From Rhodoluna sp. (GTDB lineage: Bacteria > Actinomycetota > Actinomycetes > Actinomycetales > Microbacteriaceae), in the NCBI GenBank assembly GCA_024641095.1, contig JAHEDR010000001.1, positions 446,387 to 510,386 on the forward strand: a stretch of DNA of 64,000 nucleotides, given 5' to 3'. The translations under genes were made by a program, and so were the position numbers. Below the pieces are notes generated by a model. It saw nothing but the letters and a program-made list of their open reading frames with translations. It ran no database searches and was not told the origin of the DNA. Of this stretch, positions 1-11,338 are shown piece after piece. How positions within the stretch are numbered: the stretch's first letter is position 1; each line of letters starts with the position of its first letter.

Positions 1-80
1 CCATCAAGTGGAACGTTCAAGTCGCAGCGGATTACTACCCGCTTTCCGTCAAGATTTGGCAGGTCGGAGAGTTTACGCAT
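1..80 (-). CDS. pgk: Phosphoglycerate kinase, N-terminal fragment
   Basis: Only the first 26 codons lie in the window; the gene continues beyond position 1. The translation begins MRKLSDLPNLDGKRVVIRCD and runs into LNVPLD, the family's conserved N-terminal substrate-binding segment (RxDxNVP). The enzyme interconverts 1,3-bisphosphoglycerate and 3-phosphoglycerate with formation of ATP in the cytoplasm. It lies 20 bp downstream of gap in the same direction, the usual gap-pgk glycolytic pair, so co-transcription is likely. The ATG is at 80-78. Confidence 0.93.
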   Translation of the reverse strand, partial: MRKLSDLPNLDGKRVVIRCDLNVPLD

Positions 81-100
81 TTAGTTTTCTTTGGTTTGAA

Positions 101-1111
<1,011 letters not shown>

Positions 1112-1131
1112 TTAGTTCTCCAAGAGGTTAG

Positions 1132-1189
1132 GGCGTCGCAAAACGACGCATTTTGGGGGTTATTTTTGTGCTATTTGCCACGCGTCGTT
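1132..1189 (-). promoter_or_regulatory. gap 5' leader with mutually exclusive pairings
   Basis: In the spacer between sodA and gap, three short segments can pair in two incompatible ways. AACGACGC at 1142-1149 (plus-strand text) is complementary over 8 bases to GCGTCGTT at 1182-1189. Its core CGACGC (1144-1149) is also complementary to GCGTCG at 1133-1138 with a 5-nt loop. Read on the minus strand, the middle segment can join either the upstream or the downstream partner, which is the layout of a switchable leader. No T-tract follows the proximal hairpin, so it is not a normal terminator. Function is inferred only. Confidence 0.35.
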
Positions 1190-1206
1190 GGGTGGAAAAA
1201 CCTTTA

Positions 1207-1830
1207 TCAGACTAGCAGTAGACCACTTGTCTTGCTGCGAGCCGCCTCAAAACGAGCCTGAACGTCGGCCCAATTAATGATGTTCCAGAAGGCCTTGACG
1301 TAGTCACCCTTTACGTTCTGATAGTCCAGGTAGAAGGCGTGCTCCCACATGTCCAGCATTAGCAATGGAACGCTGGCCGGCACCACGTTTCCCTGCTGGT
1401 CATACAGCTGCTCAATGATTAGGCGCTGGCCAAGGGTGTCCCAGGCCAGGAATGCCCAGCCAGAGCCCTGAATACCCATTGCCGCGGCGTTGAAGTGGCC
1501 CTGAAAGGCCTCAAATGAGCCAAAGTACTCGTTGATAGCCGCAGCCAGCTCGCCCTGTGGGCGGTCGCTGTTGGCTGGAGCCAGGTTGTTCCAGAAAATC
1601 GAGTGATTTACGTGGCCGCCTAGGTGGAAAGCCAGGTCTTTTTGAAGCTTATTGACCCAGGTGAAGTCATTCTTGGCGCGAGCCTCTTCCAAAAGGTCCA
1701 AAGTTGCGTTTGCGCCGGCAACATAGGCTGCGTGGTGCTTTGAGTGATGCAATTCCATGATCCTGGCTGAAATGCTTGGCTCTAGGGCCGCGTAGTCGTA
1801 TGAAAGCTCTGGAAGTACGTACTTGCTCAT
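1207..1830 (-). CDS. sodA: Superoxide dismutase (Fe/Mn family)
   Basis: A 207-residue iron/manganese superoxide dismutase that disproportionates superoxide to oxygen and hydrogen peroxide. The metal ligands expected for the family are visible: His28 in the ELHHSKHH helix, His76 in [10 protein letters not shown], and Asp and His in [11 protein letters not shown]. The [12 protein letters not shown] segment of the active-site wall is also present. I cannot decide Fe versus Mn from these residues. No signal peptide is seen, so it is cytoplasmic. The ATG is preceded by AGGAG at a 6-nt spacing. The gene appears to have its own promoter (separate entry) between whiA and sodA. Confidence 0.97.
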   Translation of the reverse strand: MSKYVLPELSYDYAALEPSISARIMELHHSKHHAAYVAGANATLDLLEEARAKNDFTWVNKLQKDLAFHLGGHVNHSIFWNNLAPANSDRPQGELAAAINEYFGSFEAFQGHFNAAAMGIQGSGWAFLAWDTLGQRLIIEQLYDQQGNVVPASVPLLMLDMWEHAFYLDYQNVKGDYVKAFWNIINWADVQARFEAARSKTSGLLLV

Positions 1831-1847
1831 GATTTGCTCCTGTTTGG

Positions 1848-1896
1848 GTTGTAAAAAGACTAACTCTCAGCGGTCAATATTTATGCCGAAATTGAC
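1848..1896 (-). promoter_or_regulatory. sodA promoter with overlapping dyad
   Basis: On the minus strand a -35 element TTGACC (1877-1872) and a -10 element TACAAC (1853-1848) are separated by 18 bp and lie just upstream of the sodA ribosome binding site. The -35 overlaps an inverted repeat, GTCAAT at 1873-1878 and ATTGAC at 1891-1896, with a 12-bp AT-rich spacer. A repressor or activator binding there could control sodA. The hexamers are seen directly; promoter activity and operator function are inference. Confidence 0.45.
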
Positions 1897-1898
1897 GG

Positions 1899-2876
1899 TT
1901 ATTCGTCTAGATCTTCAGGCAAAAAGGCGTCTGTGGCCGGAATTCCCAGCTCCTCGGCCTTCTTATCTGCCATTGCCAGCAATCTGCGAATTCGGCCTGC
2001 GATGGCGTCCTTGGTCATGGCTGGCTCGGCTAGGTGGCCAAGTTCATCCAGGCTGGCCTGTTTGTGCTTTAGACGCAACTGACCTGCGTAGAGCAGGTGC
2101 TCCGGAATATCGGCGCCCAGAATTTCAAGAGCGCGCTCTACCCTGGCCCCAGCAGCAACGGCTGCCTGGGCCGAGCGGCGTAGGTTTGCGTCGTCAAAGT
2201 TAGCCAAACGGTTGGCGGTTGCTCGTACTTCGCGGCGAAGACGCATTTCTTCCCAGCGCAGCACCTGGGTGTGTGCGCCCATTTGAGTGAGCATTGTGGC
2301 AATGGCCTCGCCCTCGCGCACCACTACTCGGTAAACCCCGCGAACCTCGCGCGCCTTTGCCGTGACGCCAAGACGTCTTGCAACACCAACCAAGGCCATT
2401 GCTGCTTCGTTTCCAGGGGCGGTGATTTCCAGTGCTGCGCTTCGGCCTGGATCGGTTAGTGAACCGTGTGCCAGGAATGCACCGCGCCAAACAGCCTGCG
2501 CTTCAGGAATTGAGCCCGATACTAAGTTTGCCGGTAGGCCACGAACCGGTCTGCCGCGCTGGTCAAGCAATCCGGTCTGTCGAGCAAGAACATCGCCCTG
2601 CTTAATGACACGAACCTGGTAGCGGCTGCTCTTGCGAATACCGCTGGCAGAAATTACGGCAAGTTCGCTGTCGATTCCAAAGAGCTCTGCCAAGTCCTTG
2701 CGAACACGTCGTGCAAGCTGGGCTGTATCAAGTTCAACCTCAACGGCCACCTTGCCCGAGATTAGGTGCAGGCCACCAGAGAATCTAAGAATCGTTGAAA
2801 GCTCTGCAACTCGAACCGCATTCTTGTTGATGTCGATGCGGGCGAGCTCATCCTTGAGATCTGCCGTTAATGCCAT
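1899..2876 (-). CDS. whiA: WhiA-type DNA-binding regulator
   Basis: A 325-residue WhiA protein, the usual length. The family has an N-terminal domain related to LAGLIDADG homing endonucleases but without nuclease activity, plus a C-terminal helix-turn-helix. Supporting segments are the N-terminal [14 protein letters not shown], the central [15 protein letters not shown] and YEIT-like [14 protein letters not shown] regions, and the C-terminal [21 protein letters not shown] helix-turn-helix region. In Streptomyces WhiA controls sporulation septation with WhiB; in non-sporulating actinobacteria and Firmicutes it is linked to division and chromosome biology. It follows rapZ by 8 bp and is probably co-transcribed. 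The yvcK gene that commonly sits between rapZ and whiA is absent. Confidence 0.96.
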   Translation of the reverse strand: MALTADLKDELARIDINKNAVRVAELSTILRFSGGLHLISGKVAVEVELDTAQLARRVRKDLAELFGIDSELAVISASGIRKSSRYQVRVIKQGDVLARQTGLLDQRGRPVRGLPANLVSGSIPEAQAVWRGAFLAHGSLTDPGRSAALEITAPGNEAAMALVGVARRLGVTAKAREVRGVYRVVVREGEAIATMLTQMGAHTQVLRWEEMRLRREVRATANRLANFDDANLRRSAQAAVAAGARVERALEILGADIPEHLLYAGQLRLKHKQASLDELGHLAEPAMTKDAIAGRIRRLLAMADKKAEELGIPATDAFLPEDLDE

Positions 2877-2884
2877 TGTTTCCT

Positions 2885-3760
2885 CTATTCCTTGCCCAAG
2901 TCGCGATGCTTGATGCTTATTGCTACATCTTCAAGTTTTGCCAGTTCCGCTGCAATTGCCCTTGAAACCGCTACAGATCGGTGTTTGCCTCCGGTGCAGC
3001 CAATCGCAATGGTTGCGTAGCGCTTATTTTCTTGTACGTATCCGCGCAGCACCGGCGCCAGCGCTGCCAGGTAATTTTCAACAAACTCTTTTGCCCCCGG
3101 CTGAGCGAGTACGAAATCAGAAACCTGCTGGTCTTCGCCGGTGAATGGCCGTAGCGATTCCTGCCAGAAAGGATTCGGTAAAAAGCGCATGTCCGCGACC
3201 AAATCTGCGTCCGAAGGAAGTCCGTACTTGAAACCAAATGACATCACCGTGATTTGCAACTTTCGAGATTGCTCCAAAGAAAAGCCATCGGAAATCTTGT
3301 TTGAAAGCTGATGAACATTTAGATCTGAGGTGTCCAGAATTACGTCGGCAGACTCGCGCAGATTGAGCAGGCGCTGACGTTCCTCAGCTATGCCATCAAG
3401 AATTGTTCCGTTGCCCTGAAGTGGATGTGGTCTGCGAACAGATTCAAAACGCTTCACCAGGGTTGAATCGATTGCCTCCAAGAACAAAACTCTTAGGTTC
3501 ACGTTTCGGGTGCGCAGTGAGTTGAGGTGTTCTGTCAGCTCGCTAAAGAAATCACCTCCGCGAACGTCAATGACCACTGCTAGCCGTGGAAGCGGGTTTT
3601 TGGTGAGGGTAAAAAGGTCTGCGATTGGACCAAGCATTTGAGGCGGCAGATTATCAACCACGTACCAGCCAAGGTCTTCTAGAGCATTGCCCACGGTTGA
3701 GCGCCCAGCGCCGGACATGCCGGTGACGATAAGAAGCTCATGCTTCCGATCTGCACTCAT
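2885..3760 (-). CDS. rapZ: RapZ/YvcJ family nucleotide-binding protein
   Basis: A 291-residue P-loop protein of the RapZ (YvcJ) family. The Walker A motif GMSGAGRS is at residues 14-21, and the C-terminal domain carries the conserved [11 protein letters not shown] segment. In E. coli RapZ binds small RNAs controlling glucosamine-6-phosphate synthase; in Gram-positive bacteria the family hydrolyses nucleotides and the exact role is less clear. RNA binding in this organism is therefore not established. The gene lies between uvrC and whiA, as in most actinobacteria. The ATG is preceded by a G-rich GGGG segment. The 87-bp upstream spacer can fold into a branched structure (separate entry). Confidence 0.95.
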   Translation of the reverse strand: MSADRKHELLIVTGMSGAGRSTVGNALEDLGWYVVDNLPPQMLGPIADLFTLTKNPLPRLAVVIDVRGGDFFSELTEHLNSLRTRNVNLRVLFLEAIDSTLVKRFESVRRPHPLQGNGTILDGIAEERQRLLNLRESADVILDTSDLNVHQLSNKISDGFSLEQSRKLQITVMSFGFKYGLPSDADLVADMRFLPNPFWQESLRPFTGEDQQVSDFVLAQPGAKEFVENYLAALAPVLRGYVQENKRYATIAIGCTGGKHRSVAVSRAIAAELAKLEDVAISIKHRDLGKE

Positions 3761-3778
3761 TTAGTCCCCCAACTGTTA

Positions 3779-3836
3779 CGGCGTGTTGCCCGCTCTGACG
3801 CGGAATGCTAGAAGTCTAGCCCCTCGCGACACGCCG
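3779..3836 (-). promoter_or_regulatory. Branched RNA structure in rapZ leader
   Basis: The spacer between uvrC and rapZ contains an outer 8-bp stem, CGGCGTGT (3779-3786) with ACACGCCG (3829-3836). It encloses two small hairpins: CCGC (3790-3793) with GCGG (3800-3803), and GCTAG (3807-3811) with CTAGC (3816-3820) around a 4-nt loop. Together these make a plausible three-way junction covering most of the untranslated leader, ending 19 bp before the rapZ start codon. No T-tract follows on the minus strand, so it is not a simple terminator. Pairing is read from sequence; RNA formation and regulation are inferred. Confidence 0.4.
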
Positions 3837-3847
3837 AAGAACACGTT

Positions 3848-5716
3848 TTAGGAAATCAAAGTCTTGAGGATTTCCTGGGCAAGAATTGGGCCAATTCCGG
3901 CCACTTCTGCTATCTCCTCGGCAGAGGCCAGTTTGAGACGTTTGGCAGAGCCAAAATGTTTCAGGAGGGCACTAACCCTCTTTTCGCCGAGTCCCTGAAC
4001 TTCACTCAGTTGGCTGGCGATGCTACTAGAACGTTTTTGCCTTTGATAAGTAATGGCGAATCGGTGAGCCTCATCGCGAATTCGTTGCAATAGGAAAAGC
4101 TCGTCCGTTGCTCGAGGCAAGATAACCGGGAAATCAGAACCTGGACGCCAAACCTCCTCTAGGCGTTTTGCCAGACCGATAACAGTGAGGCCTTCAATGC
4201 CCGAATCGTTTATTGCTCGCTGCGCGGCATTTACCTGAGGCAGACCACCATCAACAATCAAAAGTGATGGGCGGTAGGCAAATTTGTTTGTGCCCTCAGC
4301 TTCCGGTGCATCGGTGCTTGGGTCTTTTAGATATTTCAACCTACGGGATAGAACCTGAAAGATAGATTCAGTGTCGTCAGTAGTGTCTTCAATCGAGAAA
4401 CGGCGGTAGTGGTCTTTCTTTGGTAGACCATCTTCAAATACCACCATCGAGGCAACAACGTTCGTGCCGCTCAAATGTGAAACGTCAAAGCACTCAATTC
4501 GAAGCGGAGCAGATTCCAGCTGCAAAGCTTTTTGAATTCCGGTTAGGGCATCCGCTCTGGCTGTGAAGTCAGCACTTCGTCTTATCTTGTAAATCATGAG
4601 CGCGTGCTTTGCGTTGGTTAGAGCAGTTCCTGCCAGGGCAGCTTTGTCTCCCCTCTGAGCAATATGAAGATCAACCTTCTTGCCGCGAAGATCCTCAAGC
4701 CATTTAGACACCTCTGCTGAATCCTCTGGCATAACCGGAACAATTACTTCACGCGGTATCTCCTGTGGTTCTGCACCATCGGTTGGGGCGTAAACATTCT
4801 GCAGAACGTATTCAACGAGTTCGCTCAAGTCTCGTTCAAGTTCTTTATCGATCACCCAACCGCGAACACCCCTGATGCGACCACCGCGAACGATGAACAT
4901 AGAAACCGCAGCCGCAAGTTCATCGTCTGCGATTCCAAATAGGTCGGCATCGGTTTGGTCACTGAACACCACGGTGCTTTTTTCAAGCACGGTCTCTAGC
5001 GCTTCAACATCGTCACGATACTGTGCGGCTAGTTCATATTGTTGAGTTTCCGATGCCGCTTGCATCTTCGTGCGCAGCAGTTCAACATGCTTGGTGTCCC
5101 CACCGGCCATGAAATCAATAAGTTGCTTCGCAATTGTTTTGTGGTCAGCATCTGTCACACGCCCAACGCAAGGAGCAGCACATTTACCTATGTCTCCAAG
5201 CAGACAAGCGCGGTTAGAAGACTTGGCCCTTTGGTAGACACCCTTGGTACATGAACGCACTGGGTAGACCTTGAGCAAGGTGTCCAAGGTCTCTCTAACG
5301 GCCCAAGCCTGAGTGTAGGGGCCAAAATATTTCACGCCCTTGAGTTCACGATTCCTAGTTATGAAGGCTCTTGGAACCTTCTCGCCGATTGAGACTGCTA
5401 GGTATGGGTATGACTTGTCATCTTTGAAGCGCACATTGAACGGTGGATCAAATTCTTTAATCCAAGTGAATTCAAGTTGCAGTGCCTCGTATTCGGTTTT
5501 GACGATTGTCCACTGCACATCTGCTGCCGAGGTGACCATGCGACGCGTGCGTTCGTGAAGTGAATCCAGCGGCCCAAAGTAATTGCTGAGCCTAGCTCTA
5601 AGGTTCTTTGCCTTGCCGACGTATAAAACACGTCCATTGGAATCAAGCCAGCGATAAACCCCTGGTTGAGTTGGTATCTCCCCCGTCTTTGGGCGGAAAG
5701 AGAGTTCATTGGCCAT
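3848..5716 (-). CDS. uvrC: Excinuclease ABC subunit C
   Basis: A 622-residue UvrC, the nuclease of nucleotide excision repair that incises both sides of a lesion marked by UvrA/UvrB. The N-terminal GIY-YIG domain has GVY at 19-21 and [12 protein letters not shown] from about residue 32. A UVR (UvrB-interacting) segment is in [14 protein letters not shown] near residue 220. The RNase H-like second nuclease domain includes [20 protein letters not shown] and [13 protein letters not shown]. Two helix-hairpin-helix motifs close the protein ([17 protein letters not shown] and [13 protein letters not shown]). The ATG overlaps the uvrA stop as TAATG, implying translational coupling. The three uvr genes are contiguous here. 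Confidence 0.98.
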   Translation of the reverse strand: MANELSFRPKTGEIPTQPGVYRWLDSNGRVLYVGKAKNLRARLSNYFGPLDSLHERTRRMVTSAADVQWTIVKTEYEALQLEFTWIKEFDPPFNVRFKDDKSYPYLAVSIGEKVPRAFITRNRELKGVKYFGPYTQAWAVRETLDTLLKVYPVRSCTKGVYQRAKSSNRACLLGDIGKCAAPCVGRVTDADHKTIAKQLIDFMAGGDTKHVELLRTKMQAASETQQYELAAQYRDDVEALETVLEKSTVVFSDQTDADLFGIADDELAAAVSMFIVRGGRIRGVRGWVIDKELERDLSELVEYVLQNVYAPTDGAEPQEIPREVIVPVMPEDSAEVSKWLEDLRGKKVDLHIAQRGDKAALAGTALTNAKHALMIYKIRRSADFTARADALTGIQKALQLESAPLRIECFDVSHLSGTNVVASMVVFEDGLPKKDHYRRFSIEDTTDDTESIFQVLSRRLKYLKDPSTDAPEAEGTNKFAYRPSLLIVDGGLPQVNAAQRAINDSGIEGLTVIGLAKRLEEVWRPGSDFPVILPRATDELFLLQRIRDEAHRFAITYQRQKRSSSIASQLSEVQGLGEKRVSALLKHFGSAKRLKLASAEEIAEVAGIGPILAQEILKTLIS

Positions 5717-8580
5717 TACTTCAGCATTTCCTTAAGGAAGCCACCGGTGAAGCTCTTGGCGTTTTTGGCAACCTGCTCGGGTGTTCCAACTGCAATGACT
5801 TCACCACCGCGTGAACCGCCTTCGGGACCCATATCAACAATCCAGTCCGCACACTTGATCACATCAAGGTTGTGCTCGATCACCAAGACGGTATTGCCCT
5901 TTTCAACAAGACTGTTTAGAACAAGAAGCAATTTTCTAACGTCTTCAAAGTGCAAGCCGGTTGTTGGTTCATCAAGTACGTAGATTGTTCGGCCATTTGA
6001 TCGGCGCTGAAGTTCGGTGGCGAGTTTTACTCGCTGTGCTTCTCCACCAGAAAGGGTGGTTGCGCTTTGCCCAAGGCGAACGTAACCAAGCCCAACTTCA
6101 ACGAGCGTTTCCAAATATCTAGCGATAGAGGTGATGGCGGCAAAGAACTCGGCGGCTTCGGCAATAGGCATCTCAAGTACTTCGGCAATGTTTTTACCCT
6201 TGTATTTGACCTGCAAAGTTTCACGGTTGTAGCGCTCCCCATGGCAAACCTCACAGGCAACGTATACATCTGGCAGAAAGTTCATTTCAATTTTCAGGGT
6301 TCCATCGCCCGAGCAAGCTTCGCAGCGGCCACCCTTTACGTTGAAAGAGAAACGGCCCTGTTGGTAGCCACGCGCCTTTGATTCCTGTGTCTCAGCAAAT
6401 AGCTTGCGTATGTGATCAAAGACACCTGTGTAGGTTGCAGGGTTTGATCTTGGTGTTCTACCAATTGGGTTTTGATCAACGTGCACAACTTTGTCTAGAA
6501 GGTCAAGGCCTTCGATGCGTGTGTGTTTACCAGCAACACCCTTTGCGCCGTTGAGTTTGTTTGCCAATACCTCGTAGAGCACATCGTTCACGAGAGAGGA
6601 CTTGCCCGAACCACTTACACCGGTGACAGCTGTAAACGTACCAAGTGGGAATTCAACGTCTACGTTTTTTAGATTGTTTTCGCGAGCACCAATCACCTTC
6701 ACGATTCGGCTCTTGTCAATTGCTCGACGGTTCTTTGGAGTAGCAATCTTCACTCGGCCAGAAATGAAATCGCCAGTGATTGATTTAGTGTTCTTCAACA
6801 GCTCTGCATATGTGCCACTGTGCACGACTTCTCCACCGTGAACGCCGGCCCCAGGGCCAATGTCAACTACCCAGTCCGAAGCCTTAATCGTGTCTTCATC
6901 ATGCTCAACAACAATCAGGGTGTTACCCAGGTCTCGTAGCTTGATCAGAGTTTCAATAAGTTTGCGGTTGTCTCGCTGGTGCAGTCCAATGCTTGGTTCA
7001 TCAAGAACGTAGAGAACTCCGGTCAGGCCGCTACCAATTTGAGTAGCCAAACGAATACGTTGTGCCTCACCACCAGACAGGCTGCCGGCAGACCTCTCGA
7101 GGCTTAGGTAGTCAAGACCAACTGCCATCAAGAAATCAAGGCGACCACGGATTTCACGAAGCACCTGAGAAGCAATCTTCACGTCGCGCTTATCTAGCGA
7201 AATATTCTTAAAGAATGAGACGGTTTCACCAAGGCTAAGTGCGGCTACTTCGGCAATTGATCGATCAGCAACCTTCACGGCTAGAACTTCTGGTTTAAGT
7301 CTTTGGCCGTTGCAACTTGGGCAAGGTACCTCACGAAGGAAGTCTGCCCACTTTGCGCGTGCGTAGTCATTCTCAGATTCAAGGTACTTGCGCTCAATGT
7401 AGTTGAGAACACCCTCAAAGCCTGTGGTGTACTTCATCTCTCGGCCGTAGCGGTTCTTCCACTTAACCTGCACATCAAAGTTATTTCCGTAAAGCACGGC
7501 CTCTCGCACCTCTTCAGAGAGCGACTTCCATGGCTTATCAAGCGAGAACTTTAGGTCGGTTGAAAGTCCTTCAAGCATTCTTGAGAAATAGTGGAAGAGG
7601 CCTTTACCCTGCGTTGACCAAGGAAGAATCACTCCACCATTGATTGATTCATCAGGGTCGCCGATAACGAGTTCAGCATCTACGGCTTGCTTTACGCCAA
7701 GGCCCGAGCAGGTTGGGCAAGCGCCAAAAGGAGCATTGAAAGAGAAAGTTCTTGGCTCAATTTCAGTAAGCGAAAGTGGATGCTCGTTTGGGCAAGACAT
7801 TTTTTCACTGAAGACTCGTGTCTTGCCAGGTCCATCCTTGGCATCCACAAGTTCAATCAGGATACGTCCACCGGCGAGCTTCAATCCGGTCTCGACGGAA
7901 TCGGTAAGTCGGCCGATGATGTCTGGTTTATTTACCAAACGATCCACAACAACAGAAATGTCGTGCTTAAAAGTTTTCTTGAGTGGCTTAGCTTCGGCCA
8001 GTTGAATCATCTCGCCATCAACAACTGCTCGTGCAAAACCCTGAGCATTCAGGTCCCTGAATAGTTCCTCGAAGGCGCCCTTCTTCTGGTCAACGACCTG
8101 TGCCAAAATTAGGAATTTTGTGCCCTCTGGTAATTCAAGAATTTGGTCAACAATCTGCTGAGGTGTTTGCTTTACGATTTTCTCGCCACACTCGGCACAA
8201 TATGGGACGCCAATACGTGCCCAAAGCAATCTAAGGTAATCGTGAATTTCCGTAATAGTACCTACGGTAGATCTAGGGTTACGGTTGGTTGATTTTTGAT
8301 CAATCGAAACCGCAGGGCTTAGGCCTTCAATGAAGTCAACGTCTGGTCTGTCTACCTGGCCAAGAAATTGGCGAGCGTAGGCTGAAAGTGATTCAACATA
8401 TCGGCGCTGACCTTCGGCGAAGATTGTGTCAAACGCCAGAGAAGACTTACCTGAGCCACTTAGCCCGGTAAACACCACCATTGAATTCCTAGGAATCTCC
8501 AGATCAAGATTCTTTAGATTGTGGACGCGAGCACCTTTAATGACGAGGCTGTCTTGGTCTTTGCTGGCTATTTTTGGCAC
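5716..8580 (-). CDS. uvrA: Excinuclease ABC subunit A
   Basis: A 954-residue UvrA, the damage-sensing dimeric ATPase of nucleotide excision repair. The first Walker A, GLSGSGKS, is at 39-46, and the second is GVSGSGKS near residue 645. Two ABC signatures ([16 protein letters not shown] and [15 protein letters not shown]) are each followed by a Walker B with LDEP. Zinc-binding cysteines are visible in CPNEHP with CPTCSG, and in CEACSGDG with CEVCHG. It starts with GTG (8580-8578), 9 bp after the uvrB stop, and overlaps the uvrC start by one base. Length and motif set are normal, so the protein should be fully active. Confidence 0.98.
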   Translation of the reverse strand: MPKIASKDQDSLVIKGARVHNLKNLDLEIPRNSMVVFTGLSGSGKSSLAFDTIFAEGQRRYVESLSAYARQFLGQVDRPDVDFIEGLSPAVSIDQKSTNRNPRSTVGTITEIHDYLRLLWARIGVPYCAECGEKIVKQTPQQIVDQILELPEGTKFLILAQVVDQKKGAFEELFRDLNAQGFARAVVDGEMIQLAEAKPLKKTFKHDISVVVDRLVNKPDIIGRLTDSVETGLKLAGGRILIELVDAKDGPGKTRVFSEKMSCPNEHPLSLTEIEPRTFSFNAPFGACPTCSGLGVKQAVDAELVIGDPDESINGGVILPWSTQGKGLFHYFSRMLEGLSTDLKFSLDKPWKSLSEEVREAVLYGNNFDVQVKWKNRYGREMKYTTGFEGVLNYIERKYLESENDYARAKWADFLREVPCPSCNGQRLKPEVLAVKVADRSIAEVAALSLGETVSFFKNISLDKRDVKIASQVLREIRGRLDFLMAVGLDYLSLERSAGSLSGGEAQRIRLATQIGSGLTGVLYVLDEPSIGLHQRDNRKLIETLIKLRDLGNTLIVVEHDEDTIKASDWVVDIGPGAGVHGGEVVHSGTYAELLKNTKSITGDFISGRVKIATPKNRRAIDKSRIVKVIGARENNLKNVDVEFPLGTFTAVTGVSGSGKSSLVNDVLYEVLANKLNGAKGVAGKHTRIEGLDLLDKVVHVDQNPIGRTPRSNPATYTGVFDHIRKLFAETQESKARGYQQGRFSFNVKGGRCEACSGDGTLKIEMNFLPDVYVACEVCHGERYNRETLQVKYKGKNIAEVLEMPIAEAAEFFAAITSIARYLETLVEVGLGYVRLGQSATTLSGGEAQRVKLATELQRRSNGRTIYVLDEPTTGLHFEDVRKLLLVLNSLVEKGNTVLVIEHNLDVIKCADWIVDMGPEGGSRGGEVIAVGTPEQVAKNAKSFTGGFLKEMLK

Positions 8581-8589
8581 GCTAAAAGT

Positions 8590-10668
8590 CTATGCGTGGC
8601 CGGCCTTCTCCATTTGCCGTAATTCGTGCTTTAGTTCGCTGATTTCGTCTCTTAGGCGACCGGCCAACTCAAACTTCAGCTCCTCGGCTGCAGCTTTCAT
8701 CTGTTGGTCCAAGTCCACGACGATTGCCAAAATCTCGTTATAGGCCATGCCAGCAATACCCTTGCGTGCGCGGATAGGAATAACTGACTTTCCGTCGCGA
8801 ACTTTCTTATTCTTGGCAGCCTTCTCAAGCAGCTCGGCGGTGTCTTGCTCTTCGCGAAGAATCTGATCTGTGATGTCAGCAATTTTCTTACGAAGCGGTT
8901 GGGGGTCTACGCCGCGCTCTTTGTTGTAGGCAACTTGCTTTTCGCGTCTTCGGTTTGTCTCATCGATCGCTCGCTTCATTGAATCAGTGAGGTTGTCTGC
9001 GTACATGTGAACCTGGCCATTGATGTTTCGTGCGGCACGACCGATGGTTTGAATGAGCGAGGTTGTTGAACGCAGGAAGCCCTCTTTGTCGGCATCCAAG
9101 ATTGCAACTAGTGAAACCTCTGGGAGGTCCAATCCCTCGCGGAGCAAATTAATACCAATCAAAACATCGAAGAGTCCACTTCTAAGTTCGCGAAGAAGTT
9201 CCACGCGTCTTAGCGTGTCTACATCGGAGTGAAGGTATCTGACCCTTACTCCTGCTTCGGTTAAGAACTCGGTTAGTTCCTCAGCCATCTTCTTGGTGAG
9301 CGTGGTGACTAAAACTCTTTCGTCTTTTGCCGCTCGAATGCGGATTTCTTCAAGCAGGTCATCAATTTGGCCTGAACTTGGTTTGATAATGATTTCAGGG
9401 TCAACCAATCCGGTTGGTCTGATGATTTGCTCCACAACACCAGCACCAAGGCCCATTTCGTATTTACCAGGAGTTGCCGAAAGGTAAACAGTTTGGCCAA
9501 CTCTTTCTTTGAACTCGGCCCACTTCAATGGACGGTTATCAAGTGCTGAAGGAAGGCGGAATCCGTGCTCAACCAGGGTTCGCTTACGACTGGAGTCACC
9601 CTCGAACATTGCACCAATTTGAGGAACCGTTGCGTGAGACTCATCAATCACAGTGAGGAAATCTTCGGGAAAATAATCAAGCAAGCAACTCGGCGCAGAC
9701 CCGGGGTCTCTGCCGTCAATATGTCTTGAATAATTTTCGATACCCGAGCAAAAACCAATTTCCTTAATCATTTCAAGATCAAATGTGGTGCGCATCTTTA
9801 GCCGCTGCGCTTCAAGCAACTTGCCCTGCTGTTCGAGTTCCTTAACTCGCCAAACCAGCTCTTCTTCAATCCCCTCGATTGCCTTGCCCATTCGCTCCGG
9901 GCCGGCCATGTAGAGGGAAGCTGGAAAAATTGAAACGGTACTAATCTTTTGGGCAATGTCACCGGTGAGCGGAAATAGGGTGTGCAGTGCCTCAATTTCA
10001 TCGCCAAAAAACTCAATGCGAATTGCCATCTCTTCGTTAACCGGAATGATTTCAATGGTGTCGCCCTTCACCCTGAAGTTTCCGCGACTGAACTCATAAT
10101 CATTTCGGTTGTATTGCATGCCAATCAGCTGGCGAATCAAGTCGTCTCGATCAATTTGTTGACCAACCTGAAGGGTGACTCGACTGTTTAGATACTCTTC
10201 CGGTGCCCCGAGGCCATAGATGCAACTGACGGTACTAACCACTACAACATCGCGGCGGCTGAGCAAGCTTGTGGTTGCGGAGTACCGGAGTCTCTCGACC
10301 TCTTCATTGATTGAGGAATCCTTTTCAATGAACGTATCGGTTTGGGCAACATACGCTTCTGGTTGATAGTAGTCGTAGTAACTCACGAAGTACTCAACTG
10401 CGTTGTTTGGAAGCAGTTCTCTAAATTCATTTACCAACTGGGCAGCCAGAGTCTTGTTGTGTGCAAGAACCAGAGTTGGTCGTTGTACCGCTTCAATCAG
10501 CCAAGCTGTGGTTGCTGATTTACCAGTACCCGTAGCTCCCAAAAGCACAACATCGGTTTCACCAGCATTGATTCGTTGCGCTAAATCGGCAATTGCTGCT
10601 GGTTGGTCACCCGATGGTTGAAATTCGGAAACAACCTTGAACGGAGCAAAAGATCTAGTGGCTTCCAT
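8590..10668 (-). CDS. uvrB: Excinuclease ABC subunit B
   Basis: UvrB, the helicase-like damage-verification subunit of nucleotide excision repair. With the chosen start it is 692 residues. Walker A is GATGTGKS at 44-51. The beta-hairpin that clamps DNA is marked by [11 protein letters not shown]. The [13 protein letters not shown] (Walker B) and QTIGRAARN (motif VI) segments are present, and the C-terminal UVR motif is [19 protein letters not shown]. The open frame extends to 10725, but [10 protein letters not shown] at 10668 matches the family N-terminus and leaves a 14-bp overlap with the end of coaE. The upstream extension is out-of-family sequence over coaE. Confidence 0.97.
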   Translation of the reverse strand: MEATRSFAPFKVVSEFQPSGDQPAAIADLAQRINAGETDVVLLGATGTGKSATTAWLIEAVQRPTLVLAHNKTLAAQLVNEFRELLPNNAVEYFVSYYDYYQPEAYVAQTDTFIEKDSSINEEVERLRYSATTSLLSRRDVVVVSTVSCIYGLGAPEEYLNSRVTLQVGQQIDRDDLIRQLIGMQYNRNDYEFSRGNFRVKGDTIEIIPVNEEMAIRIEFFGDEIEALHTLFPLTGDIAQKISTVSIFPASLYMAGPERMGKAIEGIEEELVWRVKELEQQGKLLEAQRLKMRTTFDLEMIKEIGFCSGIENYSRHIDGRDPGSAPSCLLDYFPEDFLTVIDESHATVPQIGAMFEGDSSRKRTLVEHGFRLPSALDNRPLKWAEFKERVGQTVYLSATPGKYEMGLGAGVVEQIIRPTGLVDPEIIIKPSSGQIDDLLEEIRIRAAKDERVLVTTLTKKMAEELTEFLTEAGVRVRYLHSDVDTLRRVELLRELRSGLFDVLIGINLLREGLDLPEVSLVAILDADKEGFLRSTTSLIQTIGRAARNINGQVHMYADNLTDSMKRAIDETNRRREKQVAYNKERGVDPQPLRKKIADITDQILREEQDTAELLEKAAKNKKVRDGKSVIPIRARKGIAGMAYNEILAIVVDLDQQMKAAAEELKFELAGRLRDEISELKHELRQMEKAGHA

Positions 10669-11281
10669 TTTTGCCTGACGGATTATTAGCTTCGTGTTCA
10701 ATTTGCTGCCACAGGCGCCGAGCATCTTTGAGCAAAAGGTGCAGGTCTTGATTTGAATTCAAAATAACATCTGCCGAATTTGCCCGCTGCACAGGTGAAG
10801 CCTGAGATGCCACGCGCTTTGCGGCGTCATCGGGATGCATCTTACGAAGCGACACCAATCTTTCAATTTGCTTTTCTGCCGGAGCTTCCACGGTGACTAC
10901 TTTGTCGAAAGGTAAGTCCACTTCGGCTTCAACCAGCAACGGCACGTTGTAGACAACGATGCTGTCTTCGGGCAGCTCAGCGATTTTCGTCTTGGCTAGT
11001 TCTTTGACTAAAGGGTGAATTATTGATTCAAGGGTTTTGCGTTTCTGCGGGTCGTTGAACACAATCCTGCCAAGAGCGGCTCTATCTAGTTGCCCGTCAT
11101 TTGCGAGATCTTGGCCAAATACATCTAGGACTGATTTCAGGCCTGGTGTCCCAGGGGCCACAACTTCACGAGCTAGTTGGTCGGCATCAATTTCAATGCC
11201 CCCGAGTTCAGCCCAGGCCGCGGCAACGGTTGATTTGCCAGACGCAATGCCACCGGTGAGCCCAACTAGATACATAGTCAT
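10655..11281 (-). CDS. coaE: Dephospho-CoA kinase
   Basis: A 208-residue P-loop kinase that phosphorylates the 3'-hydroxyl of dephospho-CoA, the last step of coenzyme A synthesis. Walker A GGIASGKS is at residues 10-17, followed by the [14 protein letters not shown] substrate segment and the lid region [16 protein letters not shown]. Translation may begin at either of two ATGs two codons apart (MTMYL); the outer is listed. It lies between the rpsA terminator and uvrB, the conserved actinobacterial rpsA-coaE-uvrB order. Its 3' end overlaps the uvrB start by 14 bp. coaBC, the earlier CoA-pathway gene, is also in the window near 39 kb. Confidence 0.97.
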   Translation of the reverse strand: MTMYLVGLTGGIASGKSTVAAAWAELGGIEIDADQLAREVVAPGTPGLKSVLDVFGQDLANDGQLDRAALGRIVFNDPQKRKTLESIIHPLVKELAKTKIAELPEDSIVVYNVPLLVEAEVDLPFDKVVTVEAPAEKQIERLVSLRKMHPDDAAKRVASQASPVQRANSADVILNSNQDLHLLLKDARRLWQQIEHEANNPSGKNGSH

Positions 11282-11285
11282 AGCC

Positions 11286-11326
11286 TAAACAAAAAGAGAG
11301 GCCAACCTTTCGGTTGACCTCTCTTT
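11286..11326 (-). terminator. Rho-independent terminator after rpsA
   Basis: Immediately downstream of the rpsA stop on the minus strand is a stem AGAGAGGTCAACC / GGTTGGCCTCTCT with a GAAA loop (one G-U-type mismatch position), followed by a T-rich tail TTTTTGTTT. This is a classic intrinsic terminator. It separates rpsA from coaE, whose start is only a few bases beyond it. Some read-through or a promoter inside the element must therefore serve coaE-uvrB. Confidence 0.88.
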
Positions 11327-11338
11327 AGAGAGTGTTTA

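Noticed and set aside
1823-2203. A 126-codon plus-strand open frame opposite whiA
   Set aside because: It lies antisense to the well-supported whiA gene, is Pro/Arg-rich with no recognisable domain, and has no convincing ribosome binding site.
3779-3836. Intrinsic terminator for uvrC
   Set aside because: The inverted repeat is strong but no T-tract follows on the minus strand; it was kept as a leader structure instead.
7640-8064. Two overlapping plus-strand open frames of over 120 codons opposite uvrA
   Set aside because: Both are antisense shadows of the conserved uvrA sequence; their translations show no family features.
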